Shown here: positions 16,490 through 25,103 of the stretch, in pieces
Layout of the letters: each line of letters opens with the position of its first letter
How positions within the stretch are numbered: the stretch's first letter is position 1
NCBI GenBank assembly: GCA_001804805.1
Contig: MHBH01000009.1
Coordinates: 1-55,825 of the forward strand
Source: Lentisphaerae bacterium GWF2_49_21
GTDB lineage: Bacteria > Verrucomicrobiota > Lentisphaeria > Victivallales > GWF2-50-93
Length of the DNA: 55,825 nt
Direction of reading: 5' to 3'
Notes under the pieces: generated by a model
What the model was told of the DNA's origin: nothing
The model's input: only the letters and a program-made list of their open reading frames with translations
The model's database searches: none
Program-made: the position numbers and the translations under genes

Positions 16490-16498
16490 AAAACTATT
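16469..16498 (+). promoter_or_regulatory. 12-bp perfect hairpin over the stop codon, upstream of the cyclase start
   Basis: AATAGTTTTTCA at 16469-16480 pairs perfectly with TGAAAAACTATT at 16487-16498 around a 6-nt loop (GGGAAC). The stop codon of the preceding gene lies in the right arm, and the cyclase ribosome site (AAAGGA) begins a few bases later. There is no T-tract. It could pause transcription, stabilise mRNA or tune translation of the cyclase when ribosomes terminate through it. Confidence 0.5.
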
Positions 16499-16516
16499 AC
16501 ACAAAGGAAAAATTTC

Positions 16517-18313
16517 ATGTCGGGAAATAATAACATTGACAAAATGCTAAAGAGTAGCTTGTCCCATCTCGAGCAGAAGCTGATAGGGGAAATGCAGTCC
16601 GGATTCTGCTGGCGCGGGAAACTTTCCTCCAGCGCTCTCTCGACCGCCGTTGCGATGTTCGCACTTTCAAAAGTTGATTCCAGGAAATACTCAGGAAAAA
16701 TTAATAAGGCCGCAAGCTGGCTGCTTGAAAATGTAAATCAGGATGGCGGCTGGGGAGATACCCCGGAAAGTCCGAGCAATATAAGCACCACTCTTTTGGC
16801 ATGGTCCGCTCTTTCATTGGTGGAAAAAGAGGAGCCTTATGCAAAGCTCATTGAAAGGGTGGAACAATATATCAAAAAGACAACAGGCTCGCTGGAGCCT
16901 GCGGATATTTCCAGGACTGTACTCGGACATTACGGGAAGGATCGCACATTTTCAGTTCCGATATTGACCATGTGCACACTAGCTGGCAGGCTCGGAGATG
17001 ATGGCAGTGAATGGAATTATGTCATCCAGCTCCCATTTGAAATGTCGGTACTGCCAAGGAGTTTTTTCCGGTTGATCGGCCTGCCTGTCGTCAGTTATGC
17101 GCTGCCCGCGTTGATTGCCATGGGAATGCTCAGGCATAGGAAGGCAAAGGGCAATCCCCTCATGAGGATAATAAGGAATATGGTGGCTGGCAGATCTCTT
17201 GAAGTATTGAAAAGTACTCTTCCTTCCTCAGGAGGTTTTCTGGAAGCCGTTCCGCTGACAGGATTTGTTACAATGTCCCTCGTTGCCGCAGGATGCAAAG
17301 ATGAAAGCATAATAGGCGCATGTTCCGGATTTCTGGAAAAATCGTTCCGTGAAGACGGGAGCTGCCCAATAGATACGGACCTGGCGACATGGCTGACTTC
17401 GCTGTCGGTAAAAGCCCTCGGAATAGAATCATTGGGTGCGGAAAAGTCGGAGGCTATAACAAAATGGCTGATGGCTCAGCAATACAGAACTGTTCATCCT
17501 TACACAGGAGCGGCTCCGGGCGGCTGGGCCTGGACAGATCTTCCGGGAGGAGTACCAGATGCCGACGATACCTCTGGCGCATTGATTGCCTTGAAGCTCC
17601 TGAATCCTTCATGCGACCGGCAATCCATTTCCGCAGGAATAGGATGGATTCTTGATCTGCAGAACAGTGACGGAGGGATTCCCACCTTCTGCAAAGGCTG
17701 GGGTAAACTGCCATTTGACAGGAGCTGTCCTGAAATCACAGCGCATGCCCTGGAAGCGTTTTCCAGATGGAGAAAAGAAGTGGATGATTCCCTTGGGAGA
17801 AGGATGGATGCCTCCATGGTCCGGGGCCTCGAATACCTGCGAAGTTCGCAGAAAGCCGATGGCTCATGGAAGCCATTGTGGTTTGGAAACCAGTTCGCGA
17901 CCAACCGCGAAAATCCCACATATGGAACAAGCCGGGTGCTGATGGGGCTGAATGTCCTGCAGGATCCTGAATATAAAACGAAAACTGAATTCATGATCAA
18001 AAATGCCGTTGCCTGGCTCTTGAATGCCCAGAACCAGGATCATGGCTGGGGCGGAGACAAAGGACTGCAAAGTTCGATTGAGGAAACTGCCCTTGCCGTC
18101 AACGCGCTGGGCGGACTGCAGGAAAGAACACCGGAAATAGATGAGGCTGTCATGAAAGGGGCTGCAAGACTGCTTGAATTCACGGACAATTCCGACATGC
18201 CTCCGGCATCCCCGATTGGACTTTATTTTTCCATGCTATGGTATTCGGAACGGCTTTATCCTTTGATTTTCACAGTCTCAGCCCTTAAAGTAATAAAGGG
18301 AACCTCTAAATGA
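16517..18313 (+). CDS. Class II terpene cyclase of the squalene-hopene cyclase family
   Basis: 598 residues, near the family's usual 620-650. It carries the protonating acid motif DxDDT at 348-352 (DADDT) in the context GGWAWTDLPGGVPDADDT, as in squalene-hopene cyclases. QW-type repeats include QDGGWGD (75-81), NSDGGIP, KADGSW and QNQDHGWGGD (505-513), and the NPTYGTSRVL segment matches the family's YGTW region. It has no signal peptide; such enzymes are monotopic membrane proteins. Cyclisation of a linear polyprenoid is expected. No squalene synthase genes (hpnCDE or sqs) are in the window, so the substrate may be a polyprenyl diphosphate or prenylated compound made by the fusion synthase upstream rather than squalene. 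The stop overlaps the next start (ATGA). Confidence 0.85.
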   Translation: MSGNNNIDKMLKSSLSHLEQKLIGEMQSGFCWRGKLSSSALSTAVAMFALSKVDSRKYSGKINKAASWLLENVNQDGGWGDTPESPSNISTTLLAWSALSLVEKEEPYAKLIERVEQYIKKTTGSLEPADISRTVLGHYGKDRTFSVPILTMCTLAGRLGDDGSEWNYVIQLPFEMSVLPRSFFRLIGLPVVSYALPALIAMGMLRHRKAKGNPLMRIIRNMVAGRSLEVLKSTLPSSGGFLEAVPLTGFVTMSLVAAGCKDESIIGACSGFLEKSFREDGSCPIDTDLATWLTSLSVKALGIESLGAEKSEAITKWLMAQQYRTVHPYTGAAPGGWAWTDLPGGVPDADDTSGALIALKLLNPSCDRQSISAGIGWILDLQNSDGGIPTFCKGWGKLPFDRSCPEITAHALEAFSRWRKEVDDSLGRRMDASMVRGLEYLRSSQKADGSWKPLWFGNQFATNRENPTYGTSRVLMGLNVLQDPEYKTKTEFMIKNAVAWLLNAQNQDHGWGGDKGLQSSIEETALAVNALGGLQERTPEIDEAVMKGAARLLEFTDNSDMPPASPIGLYFSMLWYSERLYPLIFTVSALKVIKGTSK

Positions 18314-19488
18314 TTCATAAACGGAAAATCTTCCTGATGGTGACGATGCTCGCGGTGATGATTGCTGCGATATTCGCATTTTCCCAGACCCCCAATCCCT
18401 TTCCGGCTGCAACCTCGAAAAAGACTCCGTCAAACATGGACTGGCCGGTGTTCCGTGGCAACCAAAATCTTACAGCCGCCGTTGATGGTACTCTCGCAGA
18501 CGACCTTGAACTCGCCTGGACATTCACGGCCGGCGGGGCAATAGGTTCAGCTCCGATAATCAGCAAGGGAATAATATTCGCAACTTCCGCCGATGGAAAA
18601 ATCTATGCACTGTCCGCCGAAAAGGGAAACAAGCTCTGGGAATTTGATTCTGGTGCCCCGTTCGAAGCCTCAGCTCTATTTTTCAAAAACACAGTATATG
18701 CCGGAAACCAGAAGGGAATCCTATATGCCGTTGACGCCGATACCGGTAAGGAAAAATGGAAGTTCACCGCCGAGGACAAGATCGCCGGCTCTGCGAACTT
18801 CGCAGAAGTTTCCGAAAAACTGTCACTGGTCTTCATAGGCGGCTACGACAACATCATGCGAGCGCTTGACGCCGATACCGGGAAGGAAGTATGGCAGTAT
18901 GCCACCCAGAACTATATCAACGGCTCTCCTGCCGTCAGCAAGGACATGCTGGCGTTCGGAGGATGCGATGCAAACCTGAGGATCCTGAAAATCGCCGACG
19001 GCAAGGAGATTGCGAACGTCCCGATGGGTTCATATATTCCAAACTCCCCATGTGTTTACGAGGACTTCATTTATCTCGGACATTACGGGGGGAACCTGTT
19101 CTGCGTCTCCATCCAGCAGAACAAGATCATCTGGCAGTTCCCGAAGGATTCGTCAGCCGGTTCTTTTATGGGCTCTCCAGCCGTCAGCAAGGACAAGGTC
19201 GTGATAGGAAGCCAGGACAGCAAGATATATGCAGTAAAACGCGCATCAGGCGAACTTGCCTGGACTTTCAATACGAAGGGTGAAGTGAAAAGCTCCCCGG
19301 TCATCATCGGCAGCAAGGTCGTTGCCGGCTCTTCAGACGGCCGCCTTTACATTTTGAATATTGAGGATGGCTCCAAGCTCTGGTCATACGATATGGGCGC
19401 GGAGGTCACTGGTTTCGCCGTTACAGGCGCAATGATCATAGCTGCTTCAGATACAAGAGTGTATGCTTTCAGGAAACGGGGCAACTGA
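18310..19488 (+). CDS. Secreted PQQ-like beta-propeller protein
   Basis: 392 residues with an N-terminal signal sequence or anchor (residues 8-25, IFLMVTMLAVMIAAIFAFS). The mature part starts DWPVFRGNQN, a variant of the WPQWRG motif, and has very regular seven- to eight-bladed PQQ_2 repeats: DGKIYALSAEKGNKLWEF, KGILYAVDADTGKEKWKF, ALDADTGKEVWQY, SKIYAVKRASGELAWTF and GRLYILNIEDGSKLWSY. It is the most BamB-like of the five. Translation is coupled to the cyclase by the ATGA overlap, and the glycosyltransferase gene starts 2 bp after its stop. Being exported while its operon neighbours are cytoplasmic enzymes suggests that the product is handled in the periplasm. Confidence 0.85.
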   Translation: MIHKRKIFLMVTMLAVMIAAIFAFSQTPNPFPAATSKKTPSNMDWPVFRGNQNLTAAVDGTLADDLELAWTFTAGGAIGSAPIISKGIIFATSADGKIYALSAEKGNKLWEFDSGAPFEASALFFKNTVYAGNQKGILYAVDADTGKEKWKFTAEDKIAGSANFAEVSEKLSLVFIGGYDNIMRALDADTGKEVWQYATQNYINGSPAVSKDMLAFGGCDANLRILKIADGKEIANVPMGSYIPNSPCVYEDFIYLGHYGGNLFCVSIQQNKIIWQFPKDSSAGSFMGSPAVSKDKVVIGSQDSKIYAVKRASGELAWTFNTKGEVKSSPVIIGSKVVAGSSDGRLYILNIEDGSKLWSYDMGAEVTGFAVTGAMIIAASDTRVYAFRKRGN

Positions 19489-19490
19489 CA

Positions 19491-20777
19491 ATGAGGATAC
19501 TCCACATAGTCGCTGGAAGCGGCGGTTTCTACTGCGAGAACTGCATCCGCGACCAAGTACTCGCCAGAAAGCTCAAGGAGCTCGGACATGACATTGTCCT
19601 CATGCCCCTTTACCTGCCGTTCCCGGAGGAGAAGAACCTGAACGTGGAAAGCACACCTGTCTTCTATGGTGCGATCAACCTTTACCTCAGGGAAAATTAC
19701 CCTTGGTACCGGAAGATGCCGGACTGGATCCAGAAGCTCATGAATTCTCCTGTGCTTTTAAAGCTTGTTGCGAGAAATGCCGGAATCATGCGTGCGACAG
19801 GACTCGAGGAAATGACCATCTCCATGCTGCAGGGTGAGAATGGCGGTCAGGCGCAGTCGCTTGAGAGGATGATCGAATGGCTAAAGAATGAACACAAGCC
19901 AGAGGTGATCCATCTGTCGAATGCGCTGCTTATAGGGATTGCAAAACGGCTTAGGGAGCAGTTCGATTGCCCGATTGTGTGTTCGCTCCAGGACGAGGAC
20001 CAGTGGGTCGACGCCATGCATGAGGCTGGAAGGAAGAAGATTTGGGAAATCATTTCCGACATGGCAAAAAATGTCGACGCTTTCATATCGGTAAGCGACT
20101 TCTACGGCATGAAGATGAAGGAGCGGCTGAAGCTCCCTGACGCCAAGCTCCATACCTGCCACATAGGAATAGACACCGGCAGGTATAAGCCCGCATCTCC
20201 CGAGCCGGGACAGCCGACTATAGGTTATCTCTCCAGACTCTCGGAATCCTGCGGGGTTGGAATTCTCATAAATGCCTTCATTATCCTCAGGCAGAAAGAC
20301 AAGTTTAAAAATTTGAGGCTGAAGCTTGCAGGTGGATTTACCGGGGACGACGCAAAATTCCTAGAGGGATTGAAATTACAGCTTGCTCAAAAAGGCCTTT
20401 CCGATCATTGCGATTTTGTTACAGGATACGATGAGGAGAGCAGACTTGCGTTCCTGAGGAAACTGACATTGCTTTCTGTTCCTTCGGTACAGCCCGAGGC
20501 GTTCGGGCTTTTCCAGATCGAGGCGATGGCGAGCAGAGTGCCTGTAGTCCAGCCAGACACCGGAGGATTCCGCGAGGTTGTGAATCTGTCGCAGGGCGGT
20601 GTCCTTTATTCTCCCAATACACCTGAAGCCCTCGCAACCGCAATCGAGAACCTGCTGGACAATCCCGCAAGGCTGCAGAAGCTTGGTGAAAATGGCCGGA
20701 AGGGAACGGAAAAGTATTTTTCCGCCGAAAAGATGGCGGAAAGGATTTTGGAAATTTATAGGAAGTTGATTGTATAG
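19491..20777 (+). CDS. GT4-family glycosyltransferase
   Basis: 428 residues. The N-terminus MRILHIVAGSGGFYCENCIRDQVLARKL is the acceptor-side Rossmann half with the Gly-rich loop, and ISVSDFYGMKM marks the domain join. The C-terminal half has the retaining GT4 signature PEAFGLFQIEAMASRVPVV (the E-x7-E motif) with GGFREVV. It is cytoplasmic, using a nucleotide sugar. It is the last gene of the eleven-gene run, and the context suggests glycosylation of an isoprenoid or lipid before export by the ABC system that follows. Acceptor and sugar are unknown. An independent exopolysaccharide role is possible but has no neighbour support. A palindromic repeat follows its stop. Confidence 0.85.
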   Translation: MRILHIVAGSGGFYCENCIRDQVLARKLKELGHDIVLMPLYLPFPEEKNLNVESTPVFYGAINLYLRENYPWYRKMPDWIQKLMNSPVLLKLVARNAGIMRATGLEEMTISMLQGENGGQAQSLERMIEWLKNEHKPEVIHLSNALLIGIAKRLREQFDCPIVCSLQDEDQWVDAMHEAGRKKIWEIISDMAKNVDAFISVSDFYGMKMKERLKLPDAKLHTCHIGIDTGRYKPASPEPGQPTIGYLSRLSESCGVGILINAFIILRQKDKFKNLRLKLAGGFTGDDAKFLEGLKLQLAQKGLSDHCDFVTGYDEESRLAFLRKLTLLSVPSVQPEAFGLFQIEAMASRVPVVQPDTGGFREVVNLSQGGVLYSPNTPEALATAIENLLDNPARLQKLGENGRKGTEKYFSAEKMAERILEIYRKLIV

Positions 20778-20795
20778 GAAATTATATATAACTTC

Positions 20796-20855
20796 ACAGC
20801 CGAGACGCCTGTACCACATTGAAGAAAAAGAGAGTGGTACAGCCGTCTCGGCTGT
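20796..20855. repeat. Palindromic repeat, family B (copy 1)
   Basis: ACAGCCGAGACGCCTGTACCAC at 20796-20817 is inverted at 20834-20855, joined by a 16-bp spacer. The same motif type recurs at 31737, 48807, 50442 and 52969. It sits between the glycosyltransferase and ABC ATPase genes and would form a stable stem-loop in RNA. Confidence 0.75.
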
Positions 20856-20918
20856 AATTAAAGTTTATTTGGAAATTGGTGAACACGCCTAATGGATTAT
20901 AATTTTGGGAGCAATAAT

Positions 20919-21605
20919 ATGAATGAGCCAATTATATCGCTGGAGAAAGTGAGCAAGACTTATCCTGTTCCTGACGACAAGGACGGGCTGAAGGTGCTCA
21001 AAGGAATAAGTCTCTCGGTTGAGAAGTCGCAGACCGTCGCTGTCACCGGACCTTCAGGTTCCGGGAAGACCACTCTGCTAAACATGATGAGCGGGCTGGA
21101 TCTTCCGACCGAAGGCAAAATTACTATTGCAGGACAGGAGCTGACCTGCATGTTCCCCGATGATCTTCCGTTGTTCAGGAACCGGAACCTGGGATTCGTA
21201 TTCCAGTCGCATTGCCTGCTCCCCCAGTGCACCGTAATTGAAAATGTCCTTCTGCCAAGCATCGTCGAGGAGAGGGAAGGCCGGGATGCGGTGCTTGACA
21301 GGGCTCGCAAACTTCTGGAGCGTGTCGGGCTGGAGCGCAAGATAAACACTTTTCCCGGAAAACTTTCAGGAGGTGAATGTCAGCGGGTGGCGGTTGTCAG
21401 GGCATTGATCAACCAGCCCAAGATCATCATGGCGGATGAGCCGACCGGATCCCTTGACAATGCGACTGCAATCCTTCTGGCGAAGCTTCTGATTGAACTG
21501 AATGAAGAACTTGGCACGACCTTGGTTGTCGTAACCCATTCCGATCTTGTAGCAGACCTGATGAAGCTGAAGTTCAAACTGGCGGACGGGAAGCTTAATA
21601 TATAG
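20919..21605 (+). CDS. LolD/MacB-type ABC transporter ATPase
   Basis: 228 residues from the ATG at 20919, chosen because GGGAGC precedes it (20908-20913); the frame also opens at 20892. Walker A is GPSGSGKTT, the Q-loop is VFQSHCLLP, the signature is LSGGE(C)QRVAVVRAL, Walker B is IIMADEPTG and the switch His is in VVTHS. Length and motifs match the LolD/MacB/FtsE group, which powers FtsX-fold permeases by mechanotransmission rather than moving substrate through the membrane. The partner permease is encoded 115 bp downstream, after a terminator-like repeat. By context it may export or extract the product of the upstream operon; a lipoprotein or lipid substrate is also possible. Confidence 0.88.
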   Translation: MNEPIISLEKVSKTYPVPDDKDGLKVLKGISLSVEKSQTVAVTGPSGSGKTTLLNMMSGLDLPTEGKITIAGQELTCMFPDDLPLFRNRNLGFVFQSHCLLPQCTVIENVLLPSIVEEREGRDAVLDRARKLLERVGLERKINTFPGKLSGGECQRVAVVRALINQPKIIMADEPTGSLDNATAILLAKLLIELNEELGTTLVVVTHSDLVADLMKLKFKLADGKLNI

Positions 21606-21637
21606 GATCTTGAAAAGATAGAGTTTCGAGAGATAAC

Positions 21638-21697
21638 GGAGGGCGGACTTTCCAGTCCGCCATTTCGCGGGTTGGAAAACCCGCGCTCCTTTTTTTA
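21638..21697 (+). terminator. Palindromic repeat family C (copy 1) with T-tract
   Basis: GGAGGGCGGACTTTCCAGTCC and then CGCGGGTTGGAAAACCCGCG form two hairpins inside an outer GGAG/CTCC stem, followed by seven T's (21690-21696). This is a good intrinsic terminator shape placed between the ATPase and permease genes of one transporter, so it should lower permease expression unless another promoter exists. Similar copies are at 38853, 42402 and 46127. Confidence 0.65.
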
Positions 21698-21720
21698 ATC
21701 AGATACATAAAGGTGGCTCG

Positions 21721-24700
21721 TTGAACTATCTCAAACTGGCATGCCGCAACATGGCATATTACTGGAAACCGCTTCTGGCGGTTTTCACTGGCACCATGCT
21801 ATGTACCGCCGTGCTGTGCGGAGCCCTGATGCTGGGAGACTCCCTGCGTTCCAGCCTGCAATACATAAACAGCAATCGCCTGGGTGATGTTGAGTATGCC
21901 CTTGCTTCCAAGGGCGTTTTTTTCAAAGCCGACATTGACGAAAGAATCAGACAGGAAACAGGTCTTGCAATCACCTCGGTACTCGGGACAAACGGCATAG
22001 CCGTAATAAATGGCGGAAAACTCCGGCTGAACAATATAAAAATATTGGGTGTGAGCAACGAGTTCTGGGTTTTCAGAACAAATGAAAAACCACCTATCAG
22101 CATACCAAACGGTTCTGTAGCCATCAACCAGCAGTTCGCAAAAAGATCTGGTTTGAAAAAAGGGGATGAATTCATAATCCGTGTTGAAAAGAAATCTTTT
22201 ATCCCTGCAGATACATCGCTGGCACAGGAAAACGGAACCTCTGCGGCAGCATTGCGTGTCCGCGTCCATGAGATAGTTCCGGACTCCCAGCTCGGTAATT
22301 TCAGTCTTGACGCAAGCCAGATACCGCCTATGAATGTCTTTGTTCCTAGGAGTGAGCTCTCCGCGAAGATCGGCATGCCGAACAGGGCCAATATCCTTTT
22401 GGCCGCCGGGACAATACCCAAACCTAGACTATATGATATCAATCAGATATTAAAGAGAGCATTGACACTGGACGATATGGGGCTTGAGCTCAAGGATCTT
22501 TCCGAATTCAAAGCCATCGAGCTTAAAAGCAGGGAGATTTTCCTAAGTATCGAATTGAGCGGAAAGGCCCTTGCAACCGGCAAGAACGCGATGCCCGTAT
22601 TCTCCTATTTCGTAAACGAGTTCAGCTGCGGGGAACGCCAGACGCCATATTCCTTTATTGCAGGGCTGGACAAGGCCGCGCTTCCGGTCCAGCTCCTCGA
22701 TGACGAGATCGTTATCAATAAATGGATGGCCGACGACCTGAATGCCGAGGTGGGGCAAGTTGTTAAATTAAGGTATTATATGATTGGCCCGATGAGGACT
22801 CTCTCCGAAGAGACTGTTTCCTTGAAGATCAGGAGAATTGTTCCGATTGAAGGGTTTGCCGGCGACATGGATCTCATGATGGATTTCCCGGGTATGTCGA
22901 AGAAGGAATCATGCAATGACTGGGATCCCGGCATCCCAATAGATCTGAAGAAAATACGCAGCAAGGACGAGGAGTACTGGAAGAAATACAAGGGGACGCC
23001 GAAGGCATTTGTCAGCTTTGCCACTGCGCAAAGGCTATGGTCAAATAAATATGGAAATCTTACCGCAGTCAGATATCCGATGGCGGAAAACAGCACGGAG
23101 GAAATCTCCATGGCGATCCTCAAATCGATAGAACCGAGAGATGTCGGACTCCAGTTTGAGAATGTCAGACATGATGTACTTGCCGCCGCCAGAGGTTCGG
23201 TGGACTTCGGTCAGCTCTTCCTGGGACTGAGCTTCTTCATAATAATATCCTCGCTCCTCCTGCTGTCGGTGTTCTTCTCCTTGTACGTGGAACAGCGCAG
23301 GCCGGACATGGCGGTGCTTCTCTCCCTCGGATTCAAGCCGTCGCTGATCAAACGACTTTTCCTTTTTGAAGGCGTCATGATCGCTCTTGCCGGATGTCTC
23401 GCTGGTATATTCGTTGGAATCATCTATCTCGATTCCGTCTTATTCCTGCTTGGGACATTATGGCAAGGCGCGATCGGAAATACTGTTTTGAAAATTCATA
23501 TCAGCGCTTCCACTATTGCCATTGGGTTTACGATCTCCCTGCTGCTTGCTGTCGCCACCATGTGGTTCACCATGAGACGGCATCTGAAACTGACAGCGGC
23601 AACTCTCCTGTCCGGGAGCGATGGGCTTGCAGAAATTCTGCGGGGCAACAGCCGATTGGCCAATGCCGTTTTCTGTATTTCACTTGCAGGTGCCATCATC
23701 ATGCTCATGTCCGCCCTGGAGGTAAAAGGCAAAGGAGTCGCGGACATGTTCTTCGGCACAGGATTTTTTATTTTGATAGCAAGCCTGAGCTTATTCAATA
23801 TTATCCTGGGACTCGCAAGCCGCAGGATGAGCAACAGGTTTGACGTCCCGAGTATGATTGTTCAGAACATGATGAGAAGGCGCGGCCGGAACCTAACCGT
23901 AACGGCTTTGATGGCTGTTGGAATTTTCCTGGTTTACTCAGTTGGTGTTAACCGACATAGCCCATTGACGGACCAGAACAATCCGAAGTCAGGGACAGGA
24001 GGCTTCCAACTCTACTGCGAGTCGACATTGCCCCTCGTATATGACCTGAACACACAAAAGGGAAAAGACGCCTATGGTCTTGAGAACAAGATTTTCCAAG
24101 ATGCGAAGTTCGTCCAGCTGCGGATGAAACCCGGAGACGATGCCAGTTGTCTCAACCTGAACCGTGTCCGCAATCCTGCGCTTCTCGGAGTTGATCTGAA
24201 GGCATTCAGCGGACGTAAAGCGTTCAGCTTCGTCAAAACTGCAGACAATATATCCGCTGATGATGCCTGGGCTGCCCTCGACAAGATCAGTCAGAATGCG
24301 ATCCCAGGAATAGCTGATCAATCAACGATAATGTGGAGCCTCGGAAAATCGGTGGGCGACACTTTGGACTACTTTGACGAGAGGGGAAACCAATTCAAGG
24401 TCAGGCTGATCGCCGGACTCGACAACTCCATTTTCCAGGGAAGGATTTTAATCTCTGCAAAGAATCTGGAAACGCTTTATCCCTCCATTGGCGGAACAAG
24501 GATCCTGCTTGTGAATGCGTCAGTGGCGTCGGTCAAGGAAATGCAAATGCAGCTCACGGAGAAGTTCGAGGACCTGGGACTTGATGTCATGCCCGCTTCG
24601 GCAAGGCTTGCCGAATTCAACAAGGTCGAAAACACATATCTTGACATATTCCTCATGCTTGGGGCGCTGGGCTTTGCCATCGGCACCGTCGGTCTCGGAG

Positions 24701-25014
24701 CAATGACCATGAAGAACATCCTCGAACGGAAGACCGAGTTTGCAGTGATGGAGGCCGTAGGTTTTTCAAGGAGAAGGATCATGCGTATTTTACTCTTGGA
24801 ACATTCCGCACTGGTCGGCGCCGGTCTCCTCTGCGGTCTTGTCAGCGCCCTTGTAGCCGTCACGCCCTCCTTGCTTGAGCAGGGAGCAGGAATACCTTGG
24901 ACTGCACTGTCCATCATATCGGCTGTGATCGTGGCAAATATAATATTCTGGATAATTCTGAGCCTGAAGCTGGCCATGCCGTCAAACCTGCTGGATTCCC
25001 TGAAAGACAAATGA
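21721..25014 (+). CDS. Large FtsX/MacB-type ABC permease
   Basis: 1097 residues with a TTG start at 21721 preceded by AAGGTGG. It begins with a membrane segment (about 18-36), then a long MacB-like periplasmic region. A first FtsX block follows with membrane segments near 500-520, 545-570 and 600-620. Additional segments lie near 640-660, 675-700 and 720-735, then a second periplasmic region (about 740-970), and a C-terminal FtsX block near 975-995, 1018-1040 and 1062-1080. This two-block, ten-segment layout is that of the large single-chain FtsX permeases. It works with the upstream ATPase. No periplasmic adaptor (MacA-like) gene is seen; the PQQ-like protein next door might take an accessory role, which is inference. 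Confidence 0.87.
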   Translation: MNYLKLACRNMAYYWKPLLAVFTGTMLCTAVLCGALMLGDSLRSSLQYINSNRLGDVEYALASKGVFFKADIDERIRQETGLAITSVLGTNGIAVINGGKLRLNNIKILGVSNEFWVFRTNEKPPISIPNGSVAINQQFAKRSGLKKGDEFIIRVEKKSFIPADTSLAQENGTSAAALRVRVHEIVPDSQLGNFSLDASQIPPMNVFVPRSELSAKIGMPNRANILLAAGTIPKPRLYDINQILKRALTLDDMGLELKDLSEFKAIELKSREIFLSIELSGKALATGKNAMPVFSYFVNEFSCGERQTPYSFIAGLDKAALPVQLLDDEIVINKWMADDLNAEVGQVVKLRYYMIGPMRTLSEETVSLKIRRIVPIEGFAGDMDLMMDFPGMSKKESCNDWDPGIPIDLKKIRSKDEEYWKKYKGTPKAFVSFATAQRLWSNKYGNLTAVRYPMAENSTEEISMAILKSIEPRDVGLQFENVRHDVLAAARGSVDFGQLFLGLSFFIIISSLLLLSVFFSLYVEQRRPDMAVLLSLGFKPSLIKRLFLFEGVMIALAGCLAGIFVGIIYLDSVLFLLGTLWQGAIGNTVLKIHISASTIAIGFTISLLLAVATMWFTMRRHLKLTAATLLSGSDGLAEILRGNSRLANAVFCISLAGAIIMLMSALEVKGKGVADMFFGTGFFILIASLSLFNIILGLASRRMSNRFDVPSMIVQNMMRRRGRNLTVTALMAVGIFLVYSVGVNRHSPLTDQNNPKSGTGGFQLYCESTLPLVYDLNTQKGKDAYGLENKIFQDAKFVQLRMKPGDDASCLNLNRVRNPALLGVDLKAFSGRKAFSFVKTADNISADDAWAALDKISQNAIPGIADQSTIMWSLGKSVGDTLDYFDERGNQFKVRLIAGLDNSIFQGRILISAKNLETLYPSIGGTRILLVNASVASVKEMQMQLTEKFEDLGLDVMPASARLAEFNKVENTYLDIFLMLGALGFAIGTVGLGAMTMKNILERKTEFAVMEAVGFSRRRIMRILLLEHSALVGAGLLCGLVSALVAVTPSLLEQGAGIPWTALSIISAVIVANIIFWIILSLKLAMPSNLLDSLKDK

Positions 25015-25103
25015 CCCTACGCTATCTTGATTTATGCATAAACGCCTGTTATCTTTAGAGCTTGATTATAATTATAGAATTTTAATATTCCAGGAGGATC
25101 CAA

